Positions 1 to 7,924 of a DNA stretch of 64,000 nt are shown in pieces (within the stretch, counting starts at the first letter, position 1; each line of letters starts with the position of its first letter). This DNA comes from Bacteroidia bacterium. GTDB lineage: Bacteria; Bacteroidota; Bacteroidia; J057. The notes under the pieces are model-generated. The model made no database searches and was not told where the DNA came from. It saw only the letters and a list, made by a program, of their open reading frames with translations. The stretch is taken from assembly GCA_030430205.1 (NCBI GenBank), contig JAUIGE010000005.1, positions 62,001 through 126,000 of the forward strand, given 5' to 3'. The position numbers and the translations under genes are program-made.

Positions 1-291
1 GATTAGCTGGATTTCCTGCTCGCTGAGGTGGTTTTCTCCGAGAAAAGAAGCATAGGCCGGATCGGGCTGCCAGGGCGGCATATAGCGAATTTCGGTCACA
101 TACTGCACCATGCCTGCCCAGGCAGCGACTTCATTGTAATTGGTGAAGGGCATAGGCCCTATCTCGCCCTGCCGGTGACAAAAACTGCATTTGTTGTAGA
201 TGATGGGCGCGATGTCCTGGGAGAAGTTGGGGCTTTGGGCGAAGCCTTCGCTCAATAGAAGGAAGGGGAGGAGGAAAAGGATTTTTTTCAT
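1..291 (-). CDS. c-type cytochrome domain protein, N-terminal fragment (C-terminus outside window)
   Basis: Only the first 97 residues are visible; the gene runs off the low-coordinate edge. Residues 1-19 are a signal peptide ending in EGFAQ, so the product is exported. One heme c attachment motif CSFCH lies at residues 35-39, followed by GPMPFTNY and MPPWQPDP (about 71-78). This pattern is known from Bacteroidota and Planctomycetota proteins that join a cytochrome c head to a copper type II ascorbate-dependent monooxygenase-like domain; whether that second domain exists here cannot be seen. It starts 12 bases after the stop of a redoxin gene on the same strand, so the two are probably co-transcribed and act in the same periplasmic redox process. 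Cytochrome motif certain, full function inferred. Confidence 0.7.
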   Translation of the reverse strand, partial: MKKILFLLPFLLLSEGFAQSPNFSQDIAPIIYNKCSFCHRQGEIGPMPFTNYNEVAAWAGMVQYVTEIRYMPPWQPDPAYASFLGENHLSEQEIQLI

Positions 292-303
292 GCTTGAAGA
301 GGT

Positions 304-807
304 TTAGTATTGTTTTGTGATGAAACAACCCACCGCCTGCGTTTCACGCAGGGGAACAGGCTGGCCAGCCAGCACGGCTGTCAGGGCATCGCGCAGCTCA
401 TGCTGCGTGACATGCCGCCTTTGGCGGCCGGGGCGATCGAAGCGATCGTCTATCCTGCCGCGATACAGCACGCTGTCGCCCAGCGTCAGGATGGCTTCTG
501 GGGTCACTTGCGCATCATATTTATGCGTGAGAAATTGATTGACATCCTTTACCAGCGGAAAGGGGATGTCATGGCTTTGCTGAAAGCTTTCGATGGACCG
601 CTGGCTGGAGGTTTTTACAGGAAAAACGCCACGGAAAGAGACGCCTTCCCGCTGGAAGTCGGCATACAATTGCTGCATCTCGCCGGCGTAATAGCGGCAG
701 ATGGGGCAGTCTTCTGCCAGAAAGAAGTAAAGGCGCAGGGAATCCTGGGCCTGGATCCAAAAAGCGGAAAGAATGATCAGATGGACAAAAAGGAGGTATT
801 TTTTCAT
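304..807 (-). CDS. secreted redoxin (AhpC/TSA-like thioredoxin-fold protein)
   Basis: 167 residues with a signal peptide (cleavage probably after IQA, residue 20). A CPIC active-site motif sits at residues 34-37 directly after the first beta strand, followed by helix, strand and the conserved proline region VTPEAIL, as in thioredoxin-fold redoxins. The C-terminal VGCFI holds a third cysteine (residue 161), typical of the redoxin modules linked to cytochrome c in Bacteroidota and Planctomycetota. Likely a periplasmic thiol oxidoreductase. The downstream neighbour, 12 bases away, is the cytochrome c fragment, so this is a two-gene version of a module often found fused. Substrate unknown. Confidence 0.8.
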   Translation of the reverse strand: MKKYLLFVHLIILSAFWIQAQDSLRLYFFLAEDCPICRYYAGEMQQLYADFQREGVSFRGVFPVKTSSQRSIESFQQSHDIPFPLVKDVNQFLTHKYDAQVTPEAILTLGDSVLYRGRIDDRFDRPGRQRRHVTQHELRDALTAVLAGQPVPLRETQAVGCFITKQY

Positions 808-899
808 GCTGCAGGCGTTTTTGATTCACCTGCAAACAGCGCTTTTGCCTTAGCTCAGAAAAGTTTTTTCAACCAACAGCAAAATACATTCAACGAATG

Positions 900-1730
900 T
901 TAATAAACCTCCTTATTTACCCCATAGGCCCACTCCAGAAAATCAGGCATGACTGCGCCCCAACTGCTCTCATGGTGCCTGCCATCCTCTATTTCCACAT
1001 ATTTCATGTGTTCATCGGTATAGCCTAGCTGGCGCAATTCGTCCATCAAATCGAGTATGTCATCGATGACATCTATGATGCCATTTTGGTTGCGGTCTTC
1101 CTTTTCCTCTGCTGTACCTGCACTGAACCAGAGCCTGAGGTTGGGGTGAAATTTTCCGGCAGTGACAAGGCGGTGAATGATGCGGTCATTGTCCGTATAG
1201 GCCTGTTCCAGGGCTTTGGCTCTCCACCAGAAAGAGCCCGAAAAGACGCCTACTTTGCTGAAAAGATGGGGGTGATGCCACACGATATCAAAGGCGGAAA
1301 GACCGCCCAGAGAGAAGCCGGCAAAGCCACGATAGGCCGGGTCAGAAGGCACGCGGTATTGCGTTTCGATATAGGGAATGAGTTCCTGGGTGATGAAAAA
1401 AGTGTAGGCAGCGGCTTTGTTGCCGCGATTTTTGTAATCAGCCATAGCGGCGGTGCCGTATTCAAACATGCGGTCGCGACCGCAGTGGAGCGCCACCAGG
1501 ATCACCGGAGCGATGCTATCCTTGTATTCAATCAGCGTACGGGCTATACCCAGCGCTTTCCAGTTTTGGCCATCATTGAGAAACAAGACCTGGCAAGGCC
1601 TGTCACTCTTAAAATAATTGTGAGGGAGGAAAATGTCAATCACCACATCTCGGCCCAGATAAACAGAGCGAAAGGCAGGAATGTGGTGGATCATCTGTGG
1701 AATAGGTGCCGGCGTATCAAGAATTTTCAT
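900..1730 (-). CDS. esterase D / enterochelin esterase-like alpha/beta hydrolase
   Basis: 276 residues without a signal peptide, so probably cytoplasmic. The nucleophile elbow GFSLGG places the catalytic serine at residue 140. The acid region GTAEEKEDRNQNGIID (about 205-220) resembles the EF-hand-like loop that commonly carries the acid in this family, and GRHHESSW (251-258) supplies the catalytic histidine. Putative esterases of this family (PF00756) hydrolyse acyl, siderophore or formylglutathione esters; the substrate here cannot be read. The gene stands alone, with the redoxin 92 bases downstream. A second in-frame ATG 36 bases in (position 1694) is possible, because a good promoter -7 box nearly touches the annotated start. 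Confidence 0.82.
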   Translation of the reverse strand: MKILDTPAPIPQMIHHIPAFRSVYLGRDVVIDIFLPHNYFKSDRPCQVLFLNDGQNWKALGIARTLIEYKDSIAPVILVALHCGRDRMFEYGTAAMADYKNRGNKAAAYTFFITQELIPYIETQYRVPSDPAYRGFAGFSLGGLSAFDIVWHHPHLFSKVGVFSGSFWWRAKALEQAYTDNDRIIHRLVTAGKFHPNLRLWFSAGTAEEKEDRNQNGIIDVIDDILDLMDELRQLGYTDEHMKYVEIEDGRHHESSWGAVMPDFLEWAYGVNKEVY

Positions 1731-1734
1731 CCCG

Positions 1735-1742
1735 CAAACATA
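1735..1742 (-). promoter_or_regulatory. putative Bacteroidota -7 box (TATGTTTG) of the esterase gene
   Basis: Read on the minus strand this is TATGTTTG, an exact match to TAnnTTTG. A TTAG (1766-1763) lies 20 bases upstream as a near match to the -33 TTTG. The box ends 4 bases before the annotated ATG at 1730, so the transcript would be nearly leaderless or translation would begin at the in-frame ATG at 1694. Sequence match only. Confidence 0.45.
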
Positions 1743-1811
1743 AGAATTGAGGAGAAGGTTTGCTAAATAAATAGCTTTCCTAAACTTCTAAAATTCTGTA
1801 GAGCTATGTAT

Positions 1812-2531
1812 TTAGCGGTCCAACCAGGCTTTAAAAAGCCCCACCCGCTCCCTGCTGACGAGAATCTGCTCTTCCACAGTGGGTTGGAGCATGATTTTTA
1901 GGCGGCTATTGAAAAAGCTATGAATCTGCTCTATCGCTTCCAGGCGGGCGATAAATTGCCGGTTGAGGCGAAAGAAATGTTGCGGATTGAGTTGTTTCTC
2001 AATCTGGTCGAGCGAGCTATCCATGGGATAGCGCTTTCCCTGCTTCGAGACGAGCCATGCGGCTTCGTTGGAGTGGTGAAAGTAGGCGATTTCGCCTACG
2101 GGTATCCACTTGTACTGCTCACCGATTTTGATTAAAAAACGCTGTTTTTCCTGTACCACAGGCTGGTGAGCTTGCTGAAGCCAGGCTTCATACTTCTCCA
2201 TGGCGCGTTTCAGATCCTGAAAATCAATGGGTTTGACGAGGTAGTCCACGGCATATACCTGAAAGGCCCGCAGGGCATATTCATCGTAGGCAGTGGTAAA
2301 AATCACAGGAGCTGTCAGCTTGACAGCTTCAAATAGCTCAAAACAAGAGCCATCCGAAAGACGGATGTCCATGAAAATCAGCTCAGGCTGAGGATTTTGA
2401 CTCAGCCAGGCGATGCCTTCCTCCACAGAAGGAATGACTGCAAGGCATTCTATATCAGCGCGATAGCGCTTGAGAAGCTTCTCCAACCGCTCTGCGGTTA
2501 GGGCTTCGTCTTCAAAAATCAAAACCTTCAT
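1812..2531 (-). CDS. LytTR-family response regulator
   Basis: 239 residues from the ATG at 2531, which gives the usual MKVLIFEDE receiver start; an ATG four codons upstream (2543) is less likely. The receiver domain (about 1-115) has the acidic pair ED, the phospho-acceptor aspartate in IFMDIRL (residue 55) and the conserved lysine in LVKPID (100). The LytTR DNA-binding domain occupies about 132-236 (FLIKIGEQYKWI, FFRLNRQFIA). It overlaps the 3′ end of the LytS-type kinase gene, so the two form a translationally coupled cytoplasmic two-component system. Targets unknown; the co-encoded SDR fusion protein suggests an envelope or lipid theme, which is inference. Confidence 0.93.
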   Translation of the reverse strand: MKVLIFEDEALTAERLEKLLKRYRADIECLAVIPSVEEGIAWLSQNPQPELIFMDIRLSDGSCFELFEAVKLTAPVIFTTAYDEYALRAFQVYAVDYLVKPIDFQDLKRAMEKYEAWLQQAHQPVVQEKQRFLIKIGEQYKWIPVGEIAYFHHSNEAAWLVSKQGKRYPMDSSLDQIEKQLNPQHFFRLNRQFIARLEAIEQIHSFFNSRLKIMLQPTVEEQILVSRERVGLFKAWLDR

Positions 2532-3585
2532 AATTCTCGGCAAATATTTTTTCCAGTTTTACCTGATAATGACCTTCATTTTCCATCATGATGGGAGATT
2601 CGCTTCCCAGCAGATGGTATCTTTCTGAAATTGTTTTCAAGTCCGGCCCGGGGTCGGCAGTCAGGTTTTTGCGGATCGCCAGGCGATTTGTAATGAGGAG
2701 CTGATTTTCTGTTTCAGAAATCTCTATCCAGAGAGGCTTTTCCACAGTAAAAGCATTGTGATTGATGGCGTGCTCTACGAGCATCTGAACCGCATGAGGC
2801 GGTACCAGGCAGCCTTCCAGGCTGTATTCAGACAGTTTGATATGACATGTCACCATGTTTTGGTGCCGGATTTGAATCAGGAACAGATAGGATTTCAAAA
2901 AGCGGATTTCCTCCTTTAGCCGAACCAGCTTCCTGCCTTTGTTATCCAAAATATAGCGATACATTTTTGCCAGATGACCGATATAATCATCCGACAATTC
3001 GGGGTCTTTGTAGATAAGGGATGAAAGCACGCTCAGGCTATTGAAGAAAAAATGCGGATCAATCTGGCTTTTAAGCGCCTGAAAATCAGACTGCAACTGT
3101 GCCTTGGCCAGGCGTTCATTGACCAGCTCTGCCTCTTGCAATTGCTTTACCGAAAAGCTGACGCCATTGAATCCCAGGACCATTAGGTAGAAGAGAAAAA
3201 TGCCCAAATCCAGATCAAAGTCCACCCAGCCTACGGCTTGCCAGGTATCTACCCGATCAAAGATCAGCAAGTCGCCCAGCGCATACATGCGCCCAAAAAG
3301 TAGCGAAATCACTGCCCCAAACAGCAGATAGATACCGAGCAGCATCGCGAGACGCTGGCTCAGGCTGAGCTTTTTCAACAAGGAAGGATACACCCTTTTC
3401 CAAAGTTGAAGACCGCTTTCCCAGGTTAACAAGCCATAACTGAGAAAGAAGATATAAAAGGCAACTCCCCTTCCATCAAAGTGAAGGAAGTGGGAGAAAG
3501 AGCTGTCAAAATGTTTAAAAATACTGTGTATCAGACTGATAATCAGTATCCTGAAAAGCCAAACCTGAATGGTGTTCCATCTCAT
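2512..3585 (-). CDS. LytS/YehU-type sensor histidine kinase
   Basis: 357 residues. About four hydrophobic segments lie in residues 5-145 (for example 6-22, 43-57, 81-97, 126-144). The His_kinase (PF06580) block follows: QIDPHFFFNSL with the phospho-accepting His178, then KEEIRFLKSYLFLIQIR. The ATPase N-box is EHAINHN (271-277); the glycine-rich lid is degenerate (GPDLKTISERY), which is common in this family. It is an inner-membrane kinase that phosphorylates the adjacent LytTR regulator. Its start overlaps the upstream SDR gene by four bases, and its end overlaps the regulator gene, so all three are one operon. Signal unknown. Confidence 0.93.
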   Translation of the reverse strand: MRWNTIQVWLFRILIISLIHSIFKHFDSSFSHFLHFDGRGVAFYIFFLSYGLLTWESGLQLWKRVYPSLLKKLSLSQRLAMLLGIYLLFGAVISLLFGRMYALGDLLIFDRVDTWQAVGWVDFDLDLGIFLFYLMVLGFNGVSFSVKQLQEAELVNERLAKAQLQSDFQALKSQIDPHFFFNSLSVLSSLIYKDPELSDDYIGHLAKMYRYILDNKGRKLVRLKEEIRFLKSYLFLIQIRHQNMVTCHIKLSEYSLEGCLVPPHAVQMLVEHAINHNAFTVEKPLWIEISETENQLLITNRLAIRKNLTADPGPDLKTISERYHLLGSESPIMMENEGHYQVKLEKIFAENYEGFDF

Positions 3586-4991
3586 AAGCCCGTAAGTTGA
3601 TTGTCCCTTCGCTCAAAGCGAATGCTAAACCAGCCTTCCTCCGCTTCTATGCGAACAAGTTCGCCTTGCTTGTAGAAATAGCTGTTTTTGCCGCCGTCAG
3701 GCAAAGATAACTCATAGCAATGAGCCTTGACTTCTTTCAGCGGAAGAAAGGACTGATGTCTTTCAGAATAGACTTGTTGAATGCCTTCCGGCTCTTTTAC
3801 ATACAATTTCCCGATTCCAAAAAATATTCTGCGGTATTCTGGGCTGAGGGGAGGGGAATCCCAAAGGGTTCTTTCATAAGCATCGCCTGTCCAGCTTAGG
3901 CGGCTGTCTTCCCGCTTTTTGTCATCCAGGTAATAGGTGGAAGTGGATTTGTGCAATTGATTGTTCACATAGAGCGTCTGTAAGTGAAAATTGAGCTTTT
4001 TGCTCACCCAGGGGATGACCACATCTGTCTTAATCTGCATCTGCATGCTGTCGCCCGAAGCTTGTTGTTGCGCGATGAGCTGGCCCACTTCCTGGCTTCG
4101 CCAGTAGATATCAAATTGCTGTTGCTGCGCCGATAAGGCGGAGGCACTTGCCAGGAGGAGCAGAAAAGCCGCAGCGGCTTTCGCCAGTGAATGCTGAAAC
4201 AGCTTTTTTTCCCGCAAAAAAATACCTCCCAAAACCTTCCGCATCAGCCCTGAAGGCATATTTCGCATAAAGAAACCATTGAGCTGGTTGAGCCAGCCCG
4301 GCACGATGCGGGCTTTGCCCGCATAGAGCCCGTTGAGCGAAATTCTCGCTACCTCCTCGGGCGAGAGCACGCTCATCTGCGTGATCCTGCCATGGCAGGC
4401 TATGCGGTCTTTGACTGCCTGATTGGTCATGATAGGACCGGGGTTGATCACACTGACTGACACCTGGCTGTCTGCCAGTTCGTAACGCAAGGCCTGCGAA
4501 AAGGCATAAATAAAGCCTTTGGAAGCCGAATAGATCGCTTTGAAAGGAATCGGACTGAAAGAGGCCATGCTGGCGACATTCAAAATATAGGCCCGCCTTT
4601 GCTGCTTCAGCACAGGTAAAAGCTGGCGCGTAAGCAGCGAAGTGGCGCGTACATTGAGTTGGATCATGCGATCTATATGTTCTGGCCCCATTTGCTCAAA
4701 GGGGGAAGAGCCGCCTATGCCCGCATTGTTGATCAGGCTGTGAAGCTGAAGGGATTCTGCCTTGATCCACTCCGCCACGCGCTGCGGCGCCTCAGGCTGG
4801 CAAAGGTCAGCTTCGAGGTAAGCGACCTCGATCTTGTATTGCTGGCTTAACTCAGCAGCGGTAGCTGCGAGATTTTCGCCCGGCAGGGCGACGAGGGCGA
4901 GGTTGCCGCTGCGGGCAGCGATTTCGTGGGCAAAGGCCAGGCCGAGGCCGGAGGAAGCGCCTGTAATCAGGCTGTAATTCGTCTTATTCAT
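3582..4991 (-). CDS. short-chain dehydrogenase fused through a signal-like helix to a DUF6134-like envelope domain
   Basis: 469 residues. Residues 1-262 are a complete SDR: TGASSGLG (10-17, Rossmann), NNAG (88-91), Ser141, and the catalytic pair Tyr154/Lys158 in YSASK. Residues 269-288 form a hydrophobic, alanine/leucine-rich segment ending ALSAQ that looks exactly like a signal peptide. Residues 289-469 are beta-rich, resembling secreted DUF6134 proteins of Bacteroidota (for example IPWVSKKLNFHLQT and YFYKQGELVRI). The reading frame is continuous. Either it is a membrane-tethered fusion with the SDR inside and the C-terminal domain in the periplasm, or the second half is translated separately from Met250 (4244). 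It heads the operon with the LytS and LytTR genes. SDR part certain; name of the C-terminal family less so. Confidence 0.85.
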   Translation of the reverse strand: MNKTNYSLITGASSGLGLAFAHEIAARSGNLALVALPGENLAATAAELSQQYKIEVAYLEADLCQPEAPQRVAEWIKAESLQLHSLINNAGIGGSSPFEQMGPEHIDRMIQLNVRATSLLTRQLLPVLKQQRRAYILNVASMASFSPIPFKAIYSASKGFIYAFSQALRYELADSQVSVSVINPGPIMTNQAVKDRIACHGRITQMSVLSPEEVARISLNGLYAGKARIVPGWLNQLNGFFMRNMPSGLMRKVLGGIFLREKKLFQHSLAKAAAAFLLLLASASALSAQQQQFDIYWRSQEVGQLIAQQQASGDSMQMQIKTDVVIPWVSKKLNFHLQTLYVNNQLHKSTSTYYLDDKKREDSRLSWTGDAYERTLWDSPPLSPEYRRIFFGIGKLYVKEPEGIQQVYSERHQSFLPLKEVKAHCYELSLPDGGKNSYFYKQGELVRIEAEEGWFSIRFERRDNQLTGL

Positions 4992-5141
4992 GAGGATCGT
5001 GTTGTTGTTTCTATACCCAAAGAAACTCCCTCAACCTGCCTTTTTTAAGCGAAATGTAGCGGACTTAAGAATATTTCCCCTGAAACGGTGGATGACTGGG
5101 TCAAAGCGTATTGAATACAAACCGGAATACACACAAGTGGA

Positions 5142-5181
5142 CGGGCAAAATGGCCCGATGAGGGCCTGAAGCCCTTTATTT
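5142..5181 (+). other. two tandem GC hairpins upstream of a T9SS protein gene
   Basis: CGGGC-AAAATG-GCCCG (5142-5157) is followed after three bases by AGGGC-CTGAA-GCCCT (5161-5175) and then TTATTTC. The second hairpin with its T-rich tail resembles a weak intrinsic terminator, yet no plus-strand gene precedes it. It lies in the divergent space between the SDR operon and the gene starting at 5232, so it may be a leader attenuator or a barrier. No function is shown. Confidence 0.35.
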
Positions 5182-5231
5182 CAGAACGATTTCTTTACCT
5201 TTTGACCAGAAATATAGATGCAAATGTGCTT

Positions 5232-6827
5232 ATGAAATCACTCAGATTACCCTTATTGTTTATCCTGCTCAGCAGTTGTTGGGTCCTTGCCCAGAGTCAA
5301 TCCGCTCAATATCTGCGGATGTTTACTTTTTCAAATACCTTTTATGAGGGGGGGCAGGATGTGACCATCATGCCCAATAATGACCTGGTTTTGGTGGGAA
5401 ATACCAGCAAATGCGTCGGCTCTACCTGCAACCATGCAGGAGCGATGGTACGGACTTCACCCCATGGTGATGTGAGATGGGCCACCAAAATGGGCAATTC
5501 AGGTAAAAATATGACCGCTATGGCTACCTGCATCGGCAATGACGGCAACCTCATGATGGCGTCGCATTATGGGAGCAATTCCATCCTTTCCAAACTCGAT
5601 ACGAGTGGACAGGTCATCTGGCACCAGATGGTGCAGGCCAGCGGCAATTTCTGGCCCAGATCGGTGATTGGCGCACACCATGCCTATTTTGTTGTGGGAG
5701 AAATAAATGATGGCTCAGTGAGTCCTTCCATCAGGGCAGCTTTTATCTGCCGGATAGAAGAGAACGGTACTTTTGGCTGGATCAAATTTTTTGAGATTCC
5801 AGGTTCCCTGTCACAATTTCACCGCATTTTGCTCAATTCCGCTGGTGAATTGGTCGTCACAGGCGCAGGGCCCCGGCTTCAGGATCGGAGGCTTCCGGTC
5901 ATTTTCTTTGACCAGCATGGGAACATTATTCGGAGTTGGGGTTTTCTGGATATCAACCAGGATTCATATCCGCTGATCGAGGATATGATCATTACTGCTG
6001 ATGGAGGCTATCTTTTTTCTGCAAGGGGAAATAACAACGGCAGTTTTTGCCTGGTAAAAATAGCAGCGGATGGGACCGTAGAATGGGGAAAAAGGTACCG
6101 GAGTGCGCCCACACCGGATCAGATAGTATGTGTGGTGGAGGACCATTTTGGTGGATATTTGGTTATGGGAAGCCGTGCATTTTTTAGCAATGCTTCCTAT
6201 TTCATGACCATGAAAATAGATCCTGCAGGCAATTTCCTCTGGGGAATGGATACGGACAATCCCGATGAGGACCGCATCTACCGGGTGCTCCAGGCAGAAA
6301 ATTGCGGTTATGTGATCGCAGGCATGTCCGATGGCATAGGCGTGCCTGCGTGGATGCTGGCGAAGGCGGATTCTTCCGGTAAAACCGGAGCAGAAACAAG
6401 CGCTTTTACCGCTCCCTGGATTTTCAATATGAACCTGCAAAAAGACAGCCTTCAGCTGCTTGAAATCAATCATCCAACGACGATTCAGCCAGCCAGTGTG
6501 ATTGCCCTTCAGCCAGCAATCGTCAAAGACCAGACATTGAATTTTACGCCTACACCTTCCTGTAAGTCAGCCACTTCCCTCTCTTCTCCAGCTTCTTTTT
6601 CGTGGAAAATAGGCCCTAATCCCATGGAGGATTGGATTCAGATTGATTGGGAAGGGGAGTTCCGAAAGGGAATATTTTCCCTCTTTGATTTGCAGGGCCG
6701 CCAGCTGAAAAGCTGGGAAATAAGCGAAAAGAGCCAAATGTATGTGGGCGAACTTCCTGCGGGAGTATATGTTTTGAAGAGAGTTGATGAAGGGCAAAGG
6801 AGCGGAAAATTGCTGATAAAGCGGTAG
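5232..6827 (+). CDS. T9SS-exported beta-propeller-like protein (type A sorting domain)
   Basis: 531 residues from the ATG at 5232, which opens directly on a signal peptide (MKSLRLPLLFILLSSCWVLA); an ATG ten codons upstream would add a polar extension. Residues about 30-410 hold repeated blocks of the type G.I.W...M/Y with a hydrophobic strand and DGGY/NDGSF turns, as in delta-60/SBBP-like propellers. The last 75 residues are a Por-secretion-type sorting domain: GPNPMEDWIQIDW, LFDLQGRQLKSW, PAGVYVLK and the basic end KLLIKR. Expected to cross the outer membrane by type IX secretion and be surface-anchored or released. Molecular role unknown. It converges with the ATP-grasp gene. Confidence 0.85.
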   Translation: MKSLRLPLLFILLSSCWVLAQSQSAQYLRMFTFSNTFYEGGQDVTIMPNNDLVLVGNTSKCVGSTCNHAGAMVRTSPHGDVRWATKMGNSGKNMTAMATCIGNDGNLMMASHYGSNSILSKLDTSGQVIWHQMVQASGNFWPRSVIGAHHAYFVVGEINDGSVSPSIRAAFICRIEENGTFGWIKFFEIPGSLSQFHRILLNSAGELVVTGAGPRLQDRRLPVIFFDQHGNIIRSWGFLDINQDSYPLIEDMIITADGGYLFSARGNNNGSFCLVKIAADGTVEWGKRYRSAPTPDQIVCVVEDHFGGYLVMGSRAFFSNASYFMTMKIDPAGNFLWGMDTDNPDEDRIYRVLQAENCGYVIAGMSDGIGVPAWMLAKADSSGKTGAETSAFTAPWIFNMNLQKDSLQLLEINHPTTIQPASVIALQPAIVKDQTLNFTPTPSCKSATSLSSPASFSWKIGPNPMEDWIQIDWEGEFRKGIFSLFDLQGRQLKSWEISEKSQMYVGELPAGVYVLKRVDEGQRSGKLLIKR

Positions 6828-6853
6828 GGGAGGGGAACCCCATTCAGAAGACT

Positions 6854-7906
6854 TCAAAAGGCGGGAACTTGCTGGCCCTCAGCCATGGCTTTCATATAAT
6901 CGTTTCTTGCACCAAAAGCCTTCATCCCTTCCTTAAAACCCATATAGGGCACCCCCAGCGCATGATTGGCTTTTGCGAGTTGGAAGATCGTTTTCCACTG
7001 ACGGAAAAGCACGCTATAGGCTTTCCAGATGGAAAAGCCGGGCTGATAGATGTGGGTGGGCTCAGATTTGAGCCCGTTGAGTTCGAGTATGCAAAAGTCC
7101 CGGCCCTGACGCAGGGCCTCAAAATCCTGACATTTGATGTCATAGCGCCCGAAGTAGATCCCCTTCAGCCGGTGGCTGATCCCGTCAAATGTCTTCAACA
7201 ATTGCGCATCCACCAGGTGGGTACCATCGAAAAAGGTGGTGCCACGGCAATGATTGCCGATGGGATTGAGTTCCCGCCGCTCGCCTGCGGGCAGAATCTG
7301 ATCCAGCAGGGCTGGATGCTTGGCTTCAAAAGTCGCGAGCTGCAAGCGCGCGCGGGGATAGGCCTGCATGAGTTGGCGGACGCTGGAGCTGCCGTCGCCG
7401 GTTACAGAAAGATATTCTTTCAGGGTGATGGAGGTGATTTTGCCCTGTTTTTCGCCAGGAAAACGATAATACAAAACGGCTACCTCCAAAGGATAGCCGA
7501 CAAATTCCTGGATGATCAGGCGGGTGGGAACTTCTTTTCTGTAGGCGAAAAATGCTGCGGAATCTTCGATTTTTTCCACCTTAAAACCGCGTTCTCCCAT
7601 ATCAGGCTTAGCGATAAAGGGAAAATGAATGCCAGCAGCCTGGGCCAGGGAAAGCACCTCCTCATCACTTTGTGAAGGCTCTACATAGATGGAAAGGGGA
7701 ATGAGTTCCTGCGGCAAGACCTGCAAAATGCTACTTTTGGACTCGCCAAATAAGCCACCCATTTCGATGGCAGGATTGGCTGCTGTAAAGAAAAAAAGGC
7801 TGCGTGCCCGCAAGCCCAGCCAGACCCAATACAGATAAATCGGTGTGTAGACCAAATGCAAAGGCCAATACTCCCAGGATTTTATCTTGATCCAAAAATT
7901 AGCCAT
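6854..7906 (-). CDS. ATP-grasp family ligase-like protein (D-Ala-D-Ala ligase-related)
   Basis: 350 residues from the ATG at 7906; a TTG four codons earlier is less likely. The N-terminal part (about 10-75) has an amphipathic WP.HLVYTPIYLYW segment and NPAIEMGG..GESK. The ATP-grasp core follows: PFIAKPDMGERG (about 96-107), LIIQEFV (130-136), KEYLSVTGDGSSSV, and the metal-binding end FGRYDIKCQ with CILELNG. Bacteroidota homologues are often labelled D-alanine-D-alanine ligase, but the N-terminal half is unlike Ddl, so the ligated substrates are unknown. It follows a DinB-like gene with 18 bases between stop and start, so the two are an operon. Confidence 0.78.
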   Translation of the reverse strand: MANFWIKIKSWEYWPLHLVYTPIYLYWVWLGLRARSLFFFTAANPAIEMGGLFGESKSSILQVLPQELIPLSIYVEPSQSDEEVLSLAQAAGIHFPFIAKPDMGERGFKVEKIEDSAAFFAYRKEVPTRLIIQEFVGYPLEVAVLYYRFPGEKQGKITSITLKEYLSVTGDGSSSVRQLMQAYPRARLQLATFEAKHPALLDQILPAGERRELNPIGNHCRGTTFFDGTHLVDAQLLKTFDGISHRLKGIYFGRYDIKCQDFEALRQGRDFCILELNGLKSEPTHIYQPGFSIWKAYSVLFRQWKTIFQLAKANHALGVPYMGFKEGMKAFGARNDYMKAMAEGQQVPAF

Positions 7907-7924
7907 GACGCCGCGCAAATCTAC

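Noticed and set aside
310-903. 197-residue plus-strand reading frame
   Set aside because: It lies antisense to the redoxin gene, which has a signal peptide and CPIC motif; the frame has no recognisable domain.
1086-1766. 226-residue plus-strand reading frame
   Set aside because: Antisense to the esterase with an intact catalytic serine and histidine; a codon-phase shadow.
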